NCBI RefSeq assembly: GCF_003011895.2
Contig: NZ_PXWF02000122.1
Coordinates: 1 to 64,000 of the forward strand
Origin: Massilia glaciei
GTDB taxonomy: Bacteria > Pseudomonadota > Gammaproteobacteria > Burkholderiales > Burkholderiaceae_D
Direction of reading: 5' to 3'
Length of the DNA stretch: 64,000 nucleotides
Of the stretch, positions 37,701-47,241 are shown one piece after another. The notes below the pieces were generated by a model. That model was not told where the DNA came from and did no database searches. It worked only from the letters and a program-made list of their open reading frames with translations. Position 1 is the stretch's first letter. Every line of letters begins with the position of its first letter. A program made the translations under genes and the position numbers.

Positions 37701-38780
37701 ATGATTTTTGTAACTGGGGGTGCTGGCTTCATCGGCTCCAATTTCGTGCTCGACTGGCTGGCCCAAAGCGACGAGCCCGTCGTCAATTTCGACAAGCTCA
37801 CCTACGCCGGCAATGTGAACAACCTCGCGGCCTTGCGCGAGGATCCGCGCCACCTGTTCGTGCTGGGCGACATCTGCGACGGCGCCCATGTGGCGTCACT
37901 GCTGGCGCTGCACAAGCCGCGCGCGATCGTCCATTTCGCCGCCGAAAGCCACGTCGACCGCTCGATCCACAGCCCCGGCGCGTTCATCACGACCAACGTC
38001 AACGGCACCTTCAGCCTGCTCGAGGCGGCCCGCGCCCATTGGTCCGGCCTGCCCGGCGCCGAGAAAAGCGCGTTCCGCTTCCTGCACGTGTCAACCGACG
38101 AGGTGTACGGCACGCTCGGGCCGCACGACGCGCCGTTCACCGAAACGACCACCTACGCCCCCAACAGCCCGTACTCAGCCTCGAAGGCGGCCTCGGACCA
38201 TCTGGTGCGCTCCTACCACCACACCTACGGCATGCCGACCCTGACCACCAATTGCTCGAACAATTACGGTCCCTACCATTTCCCCGAAAAGCTCATCCCG
38301 CTGGTCATCACCAACGCGCGCGCGGGCAAGGCGCTTCCGATCTACGGCGACGGCCAGCAGGTGCGCGACTGGCTCTACGTGAGCGACCACTGCGCCGCGA
38401 TCCGCGCGGTGCTGGCGGGCGGGCGCGTCGGCCAAGTCTACAACATCGGCGGCTGGAACGAGAAAGCCAACCTCGACGTCGTGCTGGCCCTGTGCGACAT
38501 CCTCGACCAGCTCGACCCGAAGCAAACCGGCTCCTACCGCGCGCAAATCAGCTATGTCGACGACCGCCCCGGGCACGACCGGCGCTACGCCGTCGACGCG
38601 CGCAAACTCGAACGCGAACTCGGCTGGCGCCCGGCCGAGACGTTCGAGACCGGCATCCGCAAGACGGTCCAATGGTACCTCGACAACGAAGCATGGGTCA
38701 GCGACGTGCAATCGGGCAATTACCAGAACTGGGTCGAGCAGAACTACGCACGGCGCAAGCCGGCGGCGGAGGCGGCATGA
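37701..38780 (+). CDS. rmlB: dTDP-glucose 4,6-dehydratase RmlB
   Basis: 359-aa SDR, second step of dTDP-L-rhamnose synthesis. It has [48 protein letters not shown], the [10 protein letters not shown] catalytic Asp-Glu, and [25 protein letters not shown] lies seven bases before the ATG at 37701; the open frame from 37488 is not used. It is the first gene of a plus-strand rmlBADC operon, and its product also feeds amino-sugar aminotransferases. Confidence 0.97.
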   Translation: MIFVTGGAGFIGSNFVLDWLAQSDEPVVNFDKLTYAGNVNNLAALREDPRHLFVLGDICDGAHVASLLALHKPRAIVHFAAESHVDRSIHSPGAFITTNVNGTFSLLEAARAHWSGLPGAEKSAFRFLHVSTDEVYGTLGPHDAPFTETTTYAPNSPYSASKAASDHLVRSYHHTYGMPTLTTNCSNNYGPYHFPEKLIPLVITNARAGKALPIYGDGQQVRDWLYVSDHCAAIRAVLAGGRVGQVYNIGGWNEKANLDVVLALCDILDQLDPKQTGSYRAQISYVDDRPGHDRRYAVDARKLERELGWRPAETFETGIRKTVQWYLDNEAWVSDVQSGNYQNWVEQNYARRKPAAEAA

Positions 38781-39691
38781 GCGCGCCCGCCATCGAACGC
38801 AAGGGCATCATCCTGGCCGGCGGCTCAGGCACGCGCCTGTATCCGGTCACCATGACCGTGTCCAAGCAATTGTTGCCGGTCTACGACAAGCCGATGATCT
38901 ACTATCCGCTCACCACGCTGATGCTGGCGGGGATACGCGAGATCCTGATCATCTCGACGCCCCAGGACACGCCGCGCTTCCGGGAGTTGCTCGGCGACGG
39001 CAGCCAATGGGGGATCGCGCTAAGCTACGCGGCCCAACCCAGCCCGGACGGGCTGGCCCAGGCCTTCATCATCGGGAGCGACTTCATCGGCGACTCCCCG
39101 AGCGCGCTCATCCTTGGAGACAACATCTATTACGGCACGGAGTTCGAGGCGCAGCTGCGCAGGGCCTCGGCGCACGAGCGCGGCGCGACCGTTTTCGGCT
39201 ACCATGTGACGGATCCCGAGCGTTATGGCGTGGTCGAGTTCGACAAGGACTGGCGCGCGGTCAGCATCGAGGAGAAGCCGCTCCAACCGAAGTCCAACTA
39301 CGCCGTCACGGGCCTGTATTTCTACGACAACCAGGTGTGCGAGATCGCCAGGGCGGTGCGCCCCTCCGCGCGCGGCGAGCTCGAAATCACCGACGTCAAC
39401 CGGGTCTACCTCGAACGCGACGAACTGAACGTGCAACTGATGGGGCGCGGCATGGCCTGGCTCGACACCGGCACCCACGATTCGCTGCTGCAGGCGGGGC
39501 AATTCATCGCCACGATCGAGAACCGGCAGGGGCTCAAGGTCGCCTGTCCCGAGGAGATCGCCTACCGGAAGGGCTACATTGACGCCGCCAAGCTCGAGAG
39601 CCTGGCGCAGCCACTCAGCAAGACCGGCTACGGACAGTACCTGCTGCGCCTCCTGAATGAGCAGATATTTTTCAAGGCCGACCGGCCATAG
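38777..39691 (+). CDS. rmlA: Glucose-1-phosphate thymidylyltransferase RmlA
   Basis: 304-aa nucleotidyltransferase making dTDP-glucose. It has [16 protein letters not shown] with the catalytic Arg, [27 protein letters not shown], and the [20 protein letters not shown] region. The ATG overlaps the rmlB stop by 4 bases (ATGA). Length is normal for RmlA, with the C-terminal allosteric helices present. Confidence 0.97.
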   Translation: MSAPAIERKGIILAGGSGTRLYPVTMTVSKQLLPVYDKPMIYYPLTTLMLAGIREILIISTPQDTPRFRELLGDGSQWGIALSYAAQPSPDGLAQAFIIGSDFIGDSPSALILGDNIYYGTEFEAQLRRASAHERGATVFGYHVTDPERYGVVEFDKDWRAVSIEEKPLQPKSNYAVTGLYFYDNQVCEIARAVRPSARGELEITDVNRVYLERDELNVQLMGRGMAWLDTGTHDSLLQAGQFIATIENRQGLKVACPEEIAYRKGYIDAAKLESLAQPLSKTGYGQYLLRLLNEQIFFKADRP

Positions 39692-39705
39692 CCAGCGGGC
39701 AATCT

Positions 39706-40251
39706 ATGCGAACCATGGGCACCGCCATCCCCGACGTCCTCATCTTCGAACCGGAACTGTTTGGCGACGAGCACAATTTTTTTTACGAAAGCTTCCACCA
39801 GCGCCGGTTCGAGCAGGCGGTCGGCGCGCCGACCACCTTCGTCCAGGACAACCACTCGAAGTACGCGCGCAACGCGCTGCGCGGATTGCATTACCAGATC
39901 GAGCAGACGCAAGGCAAACTGGTGCGGGTGGTGGCCGGCGAGGTGTTCGATGTCTCGGTCGACCTGCGGCGCAGCTCGCCGTCCTTCGGAAAATGGATGG
40001 GGGTGTCGCTGTCGGCCGAGAACCGGCGCCAGCTGTGGATCCCGCCGGGATTCGCGCACGGCTTCGTCGTCACCAGCGAGTCGGCCGAGTTCCTCTACAA
40101 AATGACCGATTATTATGCTCCCCAGCACGAGCGAATCATTCGCTGGGACGACCCGACGCTAGCGATCGGCTGGCCGCCCGGCCTGCTGCCCATCCTGTCG
40201 GCCAAGGACAGCTTCGGGCAACTGCTGGCCGACGCCGACACATTCCCCTGA
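39706..40251 (+). CDS. rmlC: dTDP-4-dehydrorhamnose 3,5-epimerase RmlC
   Basis: 181-aa cupin epimerase. It has NALRGLHYQIEQTQGKLVRVV with the catalytic His, VFDVSVDLRRSSPSFGKW, QLWIPPGFAHGFVV, and YKMTDYYAPQHERIIRWDDP. Third step of dTDP-L-rhamnose synthesis. It lies 14 bases after rmlA; an internal ATG at 39715 is a possible alternative start. Confidence 0.96.
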   Translation: MRTMGTAIPDVLIFEPELFGDEHNFFYESFHQRRFEQAVGAPTTFVQDNHSKYARNALRGLHYQIEQTQGKLVRVVAGEVFDVSVDLRRSSPSFGKWMGVSLSAENRRQLWIPPGFAHGFVVTSESAEFLYKMTDYYAPQHERIIRWDDPTLAIGWPPGLLPILSAKDSFGQLLADADTFP

Positions 40252-40288
40252 GGCCGGCGCAGCCGCCCGCCTTTCGCCACCGCACGCG

Positions 40289-41215
40289 ATGAAACGCATT
40301 CTATTGACCGGCAAGCACGGCCAGGTTGGCTACGAGCTCGAACGCTGCCTGCGCGGCCTCGGCGACATCGTCGCCGTCGGCCGCGGCCAGATGGACCTGT
40401 CCGACCTGGACCAGGTGCGCCAAGTCATCCGCGCCGTCAGGCCGGACCTGATCATCAACCCCGCGGCCTACACCGCCGTCGACAAGGCCGAGAACGAGGC
40501 GACGCTGGCCATGCGCATCAACGCCGAGGCGCCGCGCGTGATGGCCGAGGAGGCCGCGTGGCTCGGCGCGGGCATGATCCACTTCAGCACCGATTATGTG
40601 TTCGACGGCAGCAAGGACACGCCGTACACAGAGGACGACCCGTGCGCGCCGATCAACGTCTACGGCCGCTCCAAGCTGGCCGGCGAGCGCGCCGTGGCGG
40701 CGGTCGGCCTGCCGCACCTGATCCTGCGCACGAGCTGGGTCTACGGCAGGCGCGGCAACAATTTCCTGTTGACCGTGCAGCGCCTCGCGCGCGAGCGCGC
40801 CGGCTTAAGCATCGTCGCCGACCAGTTCGGCGCGCCGACCTGGAGCCGCACCGTCGCCGAGGCCACCGCCCGCATCGTGGCCGCCAACGGCGGCGCCATC
40901 GGGCCGGCGCAAACGGGACTCTACCATTTGACGGCGCAGGGCGAGACCTCGTGGCACGGCTTCGCCGCGGCGATCGTGGCCCATCGGTCGAGCCCGAAGA
41001 AGCCGGCGCTCGCCGCAATCGAGGCCAGCCGGTATCCGACCGCGGCGCGCCGGCCGCAGAACTCGCGCCTGTCGTCGCAACGCTTCATCGAGCGCTTCGG
41101 CCCGCTGCCGCGCTGGGATGAGGCGCTCGCGCTGTGCCTGGACTGCGCCGTGACCGATGGCGGCGCGGACCCGCCAGCAGGCCTGGCTGGTGGCGCCGCG
41201 CGGCCCTGCCGGTGA
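40289..41215 (+). CDS. rmlD: dTDP-4-dehydrorhamnose reductase RmlD
   Basis: 308-aa SDR that completes dTDP-L-rhamnose. It has ILLTGKHGQVGYELERCL, NPAAYTAVDKAENEATLA, STDYVFDGSKDTPYTEDD and YGRSKLAGERAV (YxxxK). It ends the plus-strand operon, and the next gene converges on it with about 50 bases between stops. Confidence 0.96.
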   Translation: MKRILLTGKHGQVGYELERCLRGLGDIVAVGRGQMDLSDLDQVRQVIRAVRPDLIINPAAYTAVDKAENEATLAMRINAEAPRVMAEEAAWLGAGMIHFSTDYVFDGSKDTPYTEDDPCAPINVYGRSKLAGERAVAAVGLPHLILRTSWVYGRRGNNFLLTVQRLARERAGLSIVADQFGAPTWSRTVAEATARIVAANGGAIGPAQTGLYHLTAQGETSWHGFAAAIVAHRSSPKKPALAAIEASRYPTAARRPQNSRLSSQRFIERFGPLPRWDEALALCLDCAVTDGGADPPAGLAGGAARPCR

Positions 41216-41264
41216 ACCCTGGAGGGGCCGGCGCCCATGGCGCGCGCATACTACGCGGACCAGA

Positions 41265-42515
41265 CTATTGCGTGCTGCCGCTCATGGCCCGGGTCGGCAC
41301 CCGCGCGAAGTCGCCCAGCCACTGCTCGAGTTGGCTGACCAGTTTATCTCGGCAGAATTCGGCCGCGCTCACGGCCAGGCCGTTCCCGCCCATCTCGGCG
41401 CGCTGCTCGCGGCTCATCGCCGCCAGCGCGAGCACCGCCGCCGCCAGGCCCTCATGGTCGCCCGCATCACAGGTCAGTCCGGCCCGCGCCGACTTGACCA
41501 GGGCCGCGCCTTCGCCGTTGAGCATGGCCAGCAACGGGATGCCGGCCGCCAGATAGGACTGCACCTTGCCCGGGATCGTCATGGAAAAAATGGCTTCGTC
41601 CTTGAGCGAGACGAGCAGCGCGTCGGCATGCTTGAAGAAGGACGGCATGCGCTCGACCGGATGCCGGCCCAGCAGGAAGAAGCAGTGCCCCAGGCCGCGC
41701 GCGGCGACCTGCGCGGCGAGCCAGGCGCTGTACCTGCCGTCGCCGATGATGAGCCAGCGGACGCGGGGCTGGTCCTTGAGCAGCTCGGCGGCGGCGAGGA
41801 TCGCGGGGAAATCCTGGGCCTCGCCGACATTGCCGGCGAACATGACCGTGAACAGGTCCGGCCGCGCCTGCACCTCCGGCGCCGGGCCCGCCTGCGCCAT
41901 GTCGAACACCCCTTCGGCCCAGCTCGGAAAATAGGCGATCCGGCTGCCGGCGCCGGCGTATTTTTCGATCTGCGGGACGAAACTGCGCGACTGGGCCAGG
42001 ATCAGGTCGCAGCGCCGGTAGACGAACGAGACCAGCCTGCCGACCGCCGCCAGCAGCGCCGGCGACCTGACCACGCCGACCGCGTGCAGCGTTTCGGGCC
42101 ACAGGTCGAGCACCCAGAATGTCAGCGGCGCGCGCTTGCTCGCCCTCAACGCCACCGCCGGCAGGCCCACGGTGATGGGCGAAGGCTCGTAGCACAGGAT
42201 CGCGTCGAACGGTTTGCCGCGCAATTTCCACAAGCCCAGGACGGTCGCGCTGACGGCGAAACTGGCGTAATTGAGCATCAGGCGCAGCCCGCCCTTGCCG
42301 CGCGCCAGATGCGGCACGCGCACCACCTCGGCGCCGGCGTAGCGCGTGAATTTTCCGGGCGCGGCCACGAATTCCGGATAGAACTCGCCGGCCGGATAAT
42401 TAGGCTGACCGCACAGCACCGTCACTTCGTGGCCGCGCGCGACCATCTCGGCGACCAGGTCGTTGATGCGGAAGTTTTCTGGCCAAAAATATTGTGTTAC
42501 TACAAGCAGGCGCAC
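41265..42515 (-). CDS. wbuB: GT4 glycosyltransferase, WbuB-like (putative L-FucNAc/L-FucNAm transferase)
   Basis: 416-aa GT-B enzyme beginning LLVVTQYFWPENFRINDLVA, the hallmark of WbuB/WcaI-type transferases, with GQPNYPAGEFYP, WVLDLWPETLHAVGVV, and the C-terminal MFAGNVGEAQDFPAIL. WbuB-type proteins are linked to UDP-L-FucNAc loci, and this gene directly follows fnlC, which supports that donor. The start is a GTG at 42515, with AGGGGA upstream. Confidence 0.85.
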   Translation of the reverse strand: MRLLVVTQYFWPENFRINDLVAEMVARGHEVTVLCGQPNYPAGEFYPEFVAAPGKFTRYAGAEVVRVPHLARGKGGLRLMLNYASFAVSATVLGLWKLRGKPFDAILCYEPSPITVGLPAVALRASKRAPLTFWVLDLWPETLHAVGVVRSPALLAAVGRLVSFVYRRCDLILAQSRSFVPQIEKYAGAGSRIAYFPSWAEGVFDMAQAGPAPEVQARPDLFTVMFAGNVGEAQDFPAILAAAELLKDQPRVRWLIIGDGRYSAWLAAQVAARGLGHCFFLLGRHPVERMPSFFKHADALLVSLKDEAIFSMTIPGKVQSYLAAGIPLLAMLNGEGAALVKSARAGLTCDAGDHEGLAAAVLALAAMSREQRAEMGGNGLAVSAAEFCRDKLVSQLEQWLGDFARVPTRAMSGSTQ

Positions 42516-42523
42516 AGCGTCCC

Positions 42524-43654
42524 CTATTCCTTCTTCCAGACCACGCGGTTGACGTAATCGGTGTAGCTGTGGATGATCCGCACCACCTTGTCGGACACAT
42601 TGGGCACGCTGTAGTCGTCGACCAGGCGCATGCTGCGCAGCGCTCCGCGCCCCTGGTCGGCCAGGATCGCCAGGCCCTGCAGGATGCGCCCGGTCTCGAG
42701 GCCGGTCATCATCACGGCCGCCTCCTCCATCCCCTCGGGCCGCTCGTGGGCCTCGCGCAGGTTCAGCGCCGGGAAGTTCAGGATCGACGACTCCTCGTTG
42801 ATCGTGCCGCTGTCGGACAGCACCGCGCGCGCCCCAATCTGCAGCCTCACATAGTCCTTGAATCCGAGCGGCTTGAGCAGGCGCACCAGCGGGTGGAAGC
42901 TCACCGCATTGGCGTCGACCTTCTTCTGGGTGCGCGGATGGGTCGACACGATCACCGGCAGCTGGTGGGTTTCGGCGACCGCGTTCAGGGCCGCGACCAG
43001 CTTGCCGAAATTGACGGGCGAGTCGATGTTCTCCTCGCGGTGGGCGCTGACCACGAAATAACCGCCCTCGGCCAGCCCCAGGCGCGCGACGGCGTCGGAG
43101 GCGTCGATCCCGGCCTTGTAGTGGCTGAGCACTTCGAACATCGGGCTGCCGGTCTTGATCACGCGGTCGGGCAGCAGCCCCTCGCGCAGCAGGTACTCGC
43201 GCGCGATGGCGCTGTAGGTCAGGTTGATGTCGGCGGTGTGATCGACGATCTTGCGGTTGGTCTCCTCCGGCACGCGCTGGTCGAAACAGCGGTTGCCGGC
43301 CTCCATGTGGAAAATCGGGATCTTGCGCCGCTTGGCCGGGATCGCGGCCAGGCAGCTGTTGGTGTCGCCCAGGATCAGCAAGGCGTCGGGCCGGACCGAT
43401 TCGAACACGGCGTCGACGGCGATGATGATCCGGCCGATCGTCTCGGCGGCGTTGCCGCCGGCCGCGTTGAGGAAATGGTCGGGCTTGCGCAGCGCGAGGT
43501 CGTGGAAGAAGATCTCGTTGAGCTCGTAGTCGTAGTTCTGGCCGGTGTGCACGATCACATGCTCGCAGTAGGCGTCCAGCTTGGCCATTACGCGCGACAG
43601 GCGGATGATCTCCGGGCGCGTGCCGACCACCGTCATTACCTTCAATTTTTTCAT
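42524..43654 (-). CDS. fnlC: UDP-N-acetyl-L-fucosamine synthase, 2-epimerase FnlC/WbjD/CapG
   Basis: 376-aa UDP-HexNAc 2-epimerase-fold enzyme, last step of UDP-L-FucNAc synthesis. It has [73 protein letters not shown] and [17 protein letters not shown]. The [11 protein letters not shown] motif matches the FnlC/WbjD branch rather than WecB. The ATG at 43654 is chosen; the open frame beyond it is antiphase to fnlB. Confidence 0.95.
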   Translation of the reverse strand: MKKLKVMTVVGTRPEIIRLSRVMAKLDAYCEHVIVHTGQNYDYELNEIFFHDLALRKPDHFLNAAGGNAAETIGRIIIAVDAVFESVRPDALLILGDTNSCLAAIPAKRRKIPIFHMEAGNRCFDQRVPEETNRKIVDHTADINLTYSAIAREYLLREGLLPDRVIKTGSPMFEVLSHYKAGIDASDAVARLGLAEGGYFVVSAHREENIDSPVNFGKLVAALNAVAETHQLPVIVSTHPRTQKKVDANAVSFHPLVRLLKPLGFKDYVRLQIGARAVLSDSGTINEESSILNFPALNLREAHERPEGMEEAAVMMTGLETGRILQGLAILADQGRGALRSMRLVDDYSVPNVSDKVVRIIHSYTDYVNRVVWKKE

Positions 43655-43656
43655 TG

Positions 43657-44763
43657 TCAAACCTTGTGCGTGATGGTGTCCGGATGTTCGCGGTCGAAGA
43701 TCTCGTTGGCCCACAGCATGACGATCATCTCGTCGGCGCCGATGTTGGTGATGTCGTGCGACCAGCCGGGGATGGTCTCGACCACCTCGGGCCTGGCCGC
43801 GCTGGTGCACAGCACGTGGGTCTGGCCGGTGTCCACGTGGCGGAAGCCGAAGCGCGCCTCGCCCTTGATGACCAGAAATTTCTCGTTCTTGGTGTGGTGG
43901 TAGTGGCCGCCGCGGGTGACGCCCGGATGGGCCGTGAAGAACGAGAACTGGCCGGCGTCGGGCGTCTTGAGCATTTCGACGAAGACGCCGCGCGGATCCT
44001 CGTGCTTGACCAGCGGGTAGGCGAACTGCTCGGGCGTGAAATACGAGATGTAGGTCGCATACAGCGCGCGCGTGAGGCCGCTGCCGACGGCCTCGGTCAC
44101 GAGCGAGGCGCGGCTGCGCCGGAACGCGTGGAGCTGCTCGGCGAGCGCGCCGACGGTGGTCTGGTAGACCGGCGCGACCTGCTGCTCGATCGCGCCGCCG
44201 GGTTCGGCGCCTAGCACGCCCAGGAACGCCTTGACGACGTCGTCGATGTACACCAGGCGCAGTGCGGCGTCGGGGTTGTTGATCTGGATCGGCAGGTCGT
44301 GGGCGATGTTGTGGCAGAACGTGGCCACCGCCGAGTTGTACCCGGGGCGGCACCATTTGCCGAACACATTGGGCAGGCGGTAGATCCGCACCGGCACGGC
44401 GTGTTCCAAGGCGAGCGCGCGCAGGGCGTCCTCGGCCGCGCGCTTGCTCGCCCCGTAGGCGTTATCGAGCTCGGCCTGGACCGACGAGGCGTACACGATC
44501 GGGATCGCGCGCCCGCTCGCCCGAACGGCCTGGCACAGGCTGCGCGTCAGGTCGGCGTTGCCCTGCGCAAATTCGGCCTCGTGCAGGGGACGGTTGACGC
44601 CGGCCAGGTGGAAAATGACATCGGCCTGTTCCACCTTCGCGTCCAGCGCCCCGGGCGCGTCGCCGCGCACGAAGGTGGCGATCTCGACGCCGGCGCGTTC
44701 GCGCAGGTGCACCAGCAGGTTCCTGCCGATGAAGCCGTTGGCCCCGGTGACCAGTACTTTCAT
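43657..44763 (-). CDS. fnlB: FnlB/WbjC/CapF bifunctional SDR-cupin reductase
   Basis: 368-aa two-domain enzyme. The N-terminal SDR ([39 protein letters not shown]) performs the reductase step. The C-terminal cupin ([33 protein letters not shown]) performs the C3 epimerisation. It converts the FnlA product to UDP-L-6-deoxytalosamine precursors of UDP-L-FucNAc. It lies between fnlA and fnlC with gaps of 2-4 bases. Confidence 0.95.
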   Translation of the reverse strand: MKVLVTGANGFIGRNLLVHLRERAGVEIATFVRGDAPGALDAKVEQADVIFHLAGVNRPLHEAEFAQGNADLTRSLCQAVRASGRAIPIVYASSVQAELDNAYGASKRAAEDALRALALEHAVPVRIYRLPNVFGKWCRPGYNSAVATFCHNIAHDLPIQINNPDAALRLVYIDDVVKAFLGVLGAEPGGAIEQQVAPVYQTTVGALAEQLHAFRRSRASLVTEAVGSGLTRALYATYISYFTPEQFAYPLVKHEDPRGVFVEMLKTPDAGQFSFFTAHPGVTRGGHYHHTKNEKFLVIKGEARFGFRHVDTGQTHVLCTSAARPEVVETIPGWSHDITNIGADEMIVMLWANEIFDREHPDTITHKV

Positions 44764-44767
44764 GTGC

Positions 44768-45802
44768 TCAACCCTCCCCGACCGGGGTCTCGCCGCGCGC
44801 GACCGCCTTCATGAAATCGAGCTTCATGAGCAGCGCCTGCATCCCGGCGCGGTCGAGCCGTTCGGTGTTGTGCGAGTTGTAGTCGTCGTAGGACGAGATC
44901 TTCTGCTCGCCCTGCTCGACGAACTTGCCGTAGTTGAGGTCGCGCAGGTCGGGCGGGATCCGGAAGTAGCCGCCCAGGTCGGTCGCGGCCGCCATCTCCT
45001 CGCGGCTGAGCAAGGTCTCGTACAACTTTTCGCCGTGCCGGGTGCCGATCACCTCGACTGCGTGCGCGGGCCGGTCCATGAGCGCGAGCAGCGCCGCCAC
45101 CAGCGTCTCGACGGTTGCGGCCGGCGCCTTCTGGACGAACATGTCGCCGTTGGTGCCGTGCTCGAAGGCGTACAGCACCAGGTCGACCGCGTCCTCGAGC
45201 GTCATCATGAAGCGCGTCATCGCCGGATCGGTGATCGTGATCGGTTTGCCCGCCAGCACCTGCTCGACGAACAGCGGGATGACCGAGCCGCGCGAGGCCA
45301 TCACGTTGCCGTAGCGGGTGCCGCAGATGACGGTCCTGGCGTCGTCGAGGCCGCGCGACTTGGCGACCATGACCTTCTCCATCATCGCCTTGGAGATGCC
45401 CATGGCGTTGATCGGATAGGCCGCCTTGTCGGTGCTCAGGCACACCACGCGGCGCACGCTGTTCTGGATCGCCGCCTCGAGCAGGTTGTCGGTGCCGAGG
45501 ATGTTGGTCTTGACCGCCTCCATCGGGTGGAACTCGCACGAGGGCACCTGCTTGAGGGCGGCCGCGTGGAAAATATAGTCGACCCCGCGCGTGGCGTTGA
45601 GCACGCTGGAGAAATCGCGCACGTCGCCGATGTAGAACTTCAACTTGGGGTTGAGGTACTTCTTGCGCATGTCGTCCTGCTTTTTCTCGTCGCGGCTGAA
45701 AATGCGGATCTCCGCGATGCCCGAGTCGAGGAAACGCTTCAACACCGCGTTGCCGAACGATCCGGTGCCGCCCGTGATCAGTAGTACTTTGCCTTCAAAC
45801 AT
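44768..45802 (-). CDS. fnlA: UDP-GlcNAc 4,6-dehydratase/5-epimerase FnlA/WbjB/CapE
   Basis: 344-aa SDR that starts UDP-L-FucNAc synthesis from UDP-GlcNAc. It has LLITGGTGSFGNAVLKRF, FSRDEKKQDDMRKKY, HAAALKQVPSCEFHPMEAVK, and STDKAAYPINAMGISKAMME, where Met takes the usual Tyr position as in CapE/FlaA1-type enzymes. AAGGA precedes the ATG at 45802. It is followed by fnlB and fnlC in pathway order. Confidence 0.96.
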   Translation of the reverse strand: MFEGKVLLITGGTGSFGNAVLKRFLDSGIAEIRIFSRDEKKQDDMRKKYLNPKLKFYIGDVRDFSSVLNATRGVDYIFHAAALKQVPSCEFHPMEAVKTNILGTDNLLEAAIQNSVRRVVCLSTDKAAYPINAMGISKAMMEKVMVAKSRGLDDARTVICGTRYGNVMASRGSVIPLFVEQVLAGKPITITDPAMTRFMMTLEDAVDLVLYAFEHGTNGDMFVQKAPAATVETLVAALLALMDRPAHAVEVIGTRHGEKLYETLLSREEMAAATDLGGYFRIPPDLRDLNYGKFVEQGEQKISSYDDYNSHNTERLDRAGMQALLMKLDFMKAVARGETPVGEG

Positions 45803-45810
45803 GAAAATTC

Positions 45811-45836
45811 CTTGTTATTGCTTGTTATTGCTTGTT
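45811..45836. repeat. 10-bp tandem repeat over the hisF-like stop codon
   Basis: CTTGTTATTG occurs twice in tandem at 45811-45820 and 45821-45830, followed by a partial copy. On the minus strand the hisF-like stop TAA lies in the first transcribed copy, and the fnlA ribosome-binding site follows. Confidence 0.7.
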
Positions 45837-46625
45837 GCCTTCGGGGCCCCAGCCCAGCGCGCGCCCGACCAGCGCGTCGCGCGCGGCCACGTTTGGATAA
45901 TTGATCAGCACCGCCTTGTACACGCCCTTGAACACGAACAGGCTGCCGGCGGCCGCGCCGACGACGCCGCAGGCGCCCACCAGCGCCTCGATGTCGCCCA
46001 GCGAGCCGGCGCCGCCGAGGATCGTGATCGGGATCTTGACCGCGGCGCGCATGCGGCGCGCCAGCGCGAGGTCGAAGCCCTTCATCTGGCCGTCGTTGTC
46101 GATGGAGTTGATCACGATTTCGCCCGCGCCGAGCGCGGCCATCCGGACCGCCGTCTCGAGCGCGCCCTGCTTGGTGTTCTTGCGCCCGTTGTGGACGAAC
46201 ACGTCGTATTCCTTGCTCAGCAGGCGCTTTTTGACGTCGAGCACCACCACCACGCTCTGGCTGCCGAGCTCGTCGGCGATGCGCGTGACCAGCCCCGGGT
46301 CGGCCATCGCGGCCGAGCTGAGCGCGACCTTCTCGACCCCGAGGCTGATGATGCGCTTGGCCTGCTCGACGCTGCGGATGCCGCCGCCGTAGCACAGCGG
46401 CATGCGGCACTCGGAGGCCAGGTCGGCGATGAGCTTGTAATCGGGCTCGGCGCCGTCGACCGAGGCGTCGATGTCGAGCACAATCAACTCGTCGGCCTCC
46501 TTCTCGTTGAAGATCTTGACCGCGTTGAGCGGGTCGCCGACATATTTCGGGCTCTTGAACGAAACGGTCTTGACCAGGCCTTTCTCGTGCACCAGCAAAC
46601 AGGGGATGATTCTCGGTCTGAGCAT
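45825..46625 (-). CDS. hisF: HisF-like ammonia-using partner of the sugar amidotransferase (HisF2 type)
   Basis: About 266-aa TIM barrel related to imidazole glycerol phosphate synthase HisF. It has RPRIIPCLLVHEKGLVKTV, VLDIDASVDGAEPDYKL, CYGGGIRSVEQAKRII, EIVINSIDNDGQMKGFDL and ITILGGAGSLGDIEAL. The location next to a HisH-like glutaminase and a WbpG-type amidotransferase, and the altered loop (SPKYVGDP), show it is the polysaccharide-locus paralogue rather than the histidine enzyme. The ATG at 46625 lies two bases from the hisH stop. Confidence 0.9.
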   Translation of the reverse strand: MLRPRIIPCLLVHEKGLVKTVSFKSPKYVGDPLNAVKIFNEKEADELIVLDIDASVDGAEPDYKLIADLASECRMPLCYGGGIRSVEQAKRIISLGVEKVALSSAAMADPGLVTRIADELGSQSVVVVLDVKKRLLSKEYDVFVHNGRKNTKQGALETAVRMAALGAGEIVINSIDNDGQMKGFDLALARRMRAAVKIPITILGGAGSLGDIEALVGACGVVGAAAGSLFVFKGVYKAVLINYPNVAARDALVGRALGWGPEGNKQ

Positions 46626-46626
46626 A

Positions 46627-47241
46627 TTACAATTCGGCAAAATTTTTCAGGAGCAAAGCACCGTAATGGTGGCTCTTCTCCGGGTGGAATTGGACCCCGT
46701 ACACGTTCCCCGAGCGCACCGCGCAGGCGAAATCGACCCCGTAGGTCGATCGCGCGACGGCATCGGCGTCGTTCTGGCATTCGAAGAAATACGAATGCAG
46801 GAAATAAAAGCGCGCCTCCTCCTCGAGCCCTTTGAACAGGGCCAGACCGGCGGCCGGGGCCACGTCGTTCCAGCCCATGTGCGGGGTCGGCAGGCCGGCC
46901 GCCTGCGGCGCGTCCTTGAAATGGCGCACGCGCCCCGGAATCCAGCCCAGCCCGGGGAGCTTGCCCTCGTCGCTGCCGCCGGCCAGGATCTGCATGCCCA
47001 CGCAGATGCCCAGCACCGGCACCCGGTCCCGGCGCACCATTTGCTCGAGCATGGGGCGCATGCCCGATGCCTCGAGCAGCTCCATCGCATGGTCGAACGC
47101 GCCCACGCCGGGCAGGATGATCTTGGTGGCGCCCTCGAGCCCGGCCGCATCTCTGACCGCCATGGCCGGGATGTTCATGCGCTTGTACATGTTCGAAAAA
47201 GCGCTGATGTTGCCCAGGCCGTAGTCGACGATCTTGATCAT
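46627..47241 (-). CDS. hisH: HisH-like glutamine amidotransferase subunit (HisH2 type)
   Basis: 204-aa class I glutaminase. The catalytic Cys lies in GICVGMQILAGGSDEG, and the His-Glu pair in GVQFHPEKSHHYG. The N-terminus is IVDYGLGNISAFSNMYKRM. It would release ammonia from glutamine for the WbpG-type enzyme, channelled through HisF2. It overlaps wbpG by 4 bases. No other his genes are nearby. Confidence 0.92.
   Translation of the reverse strand: MIKIVDYGLGNISAFSNMYKRMNIPAMAVRDAAGLEGATKIILPGVGAFDHAMELLEASGMRPMLEQMVRRDRVPVLGICVGMQILAGGSDEGKLPGLGWIPGRVRHFKDAPQAAGLPTPHMGWNDVAPAAGLALFKGLEEEARFYFLHSYFFECQNDADAVARSTYGVDFACAVRSGNVYGVQFHPEKSHHYGALLLKNFAEL

Noticed and set aside
45825-47241. Histidine biosynthesis operon
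   Set aside because: Only HisF and HisH paralogues are present, next to a WbpG-type amidotransferase; this is the glycan amidation set.
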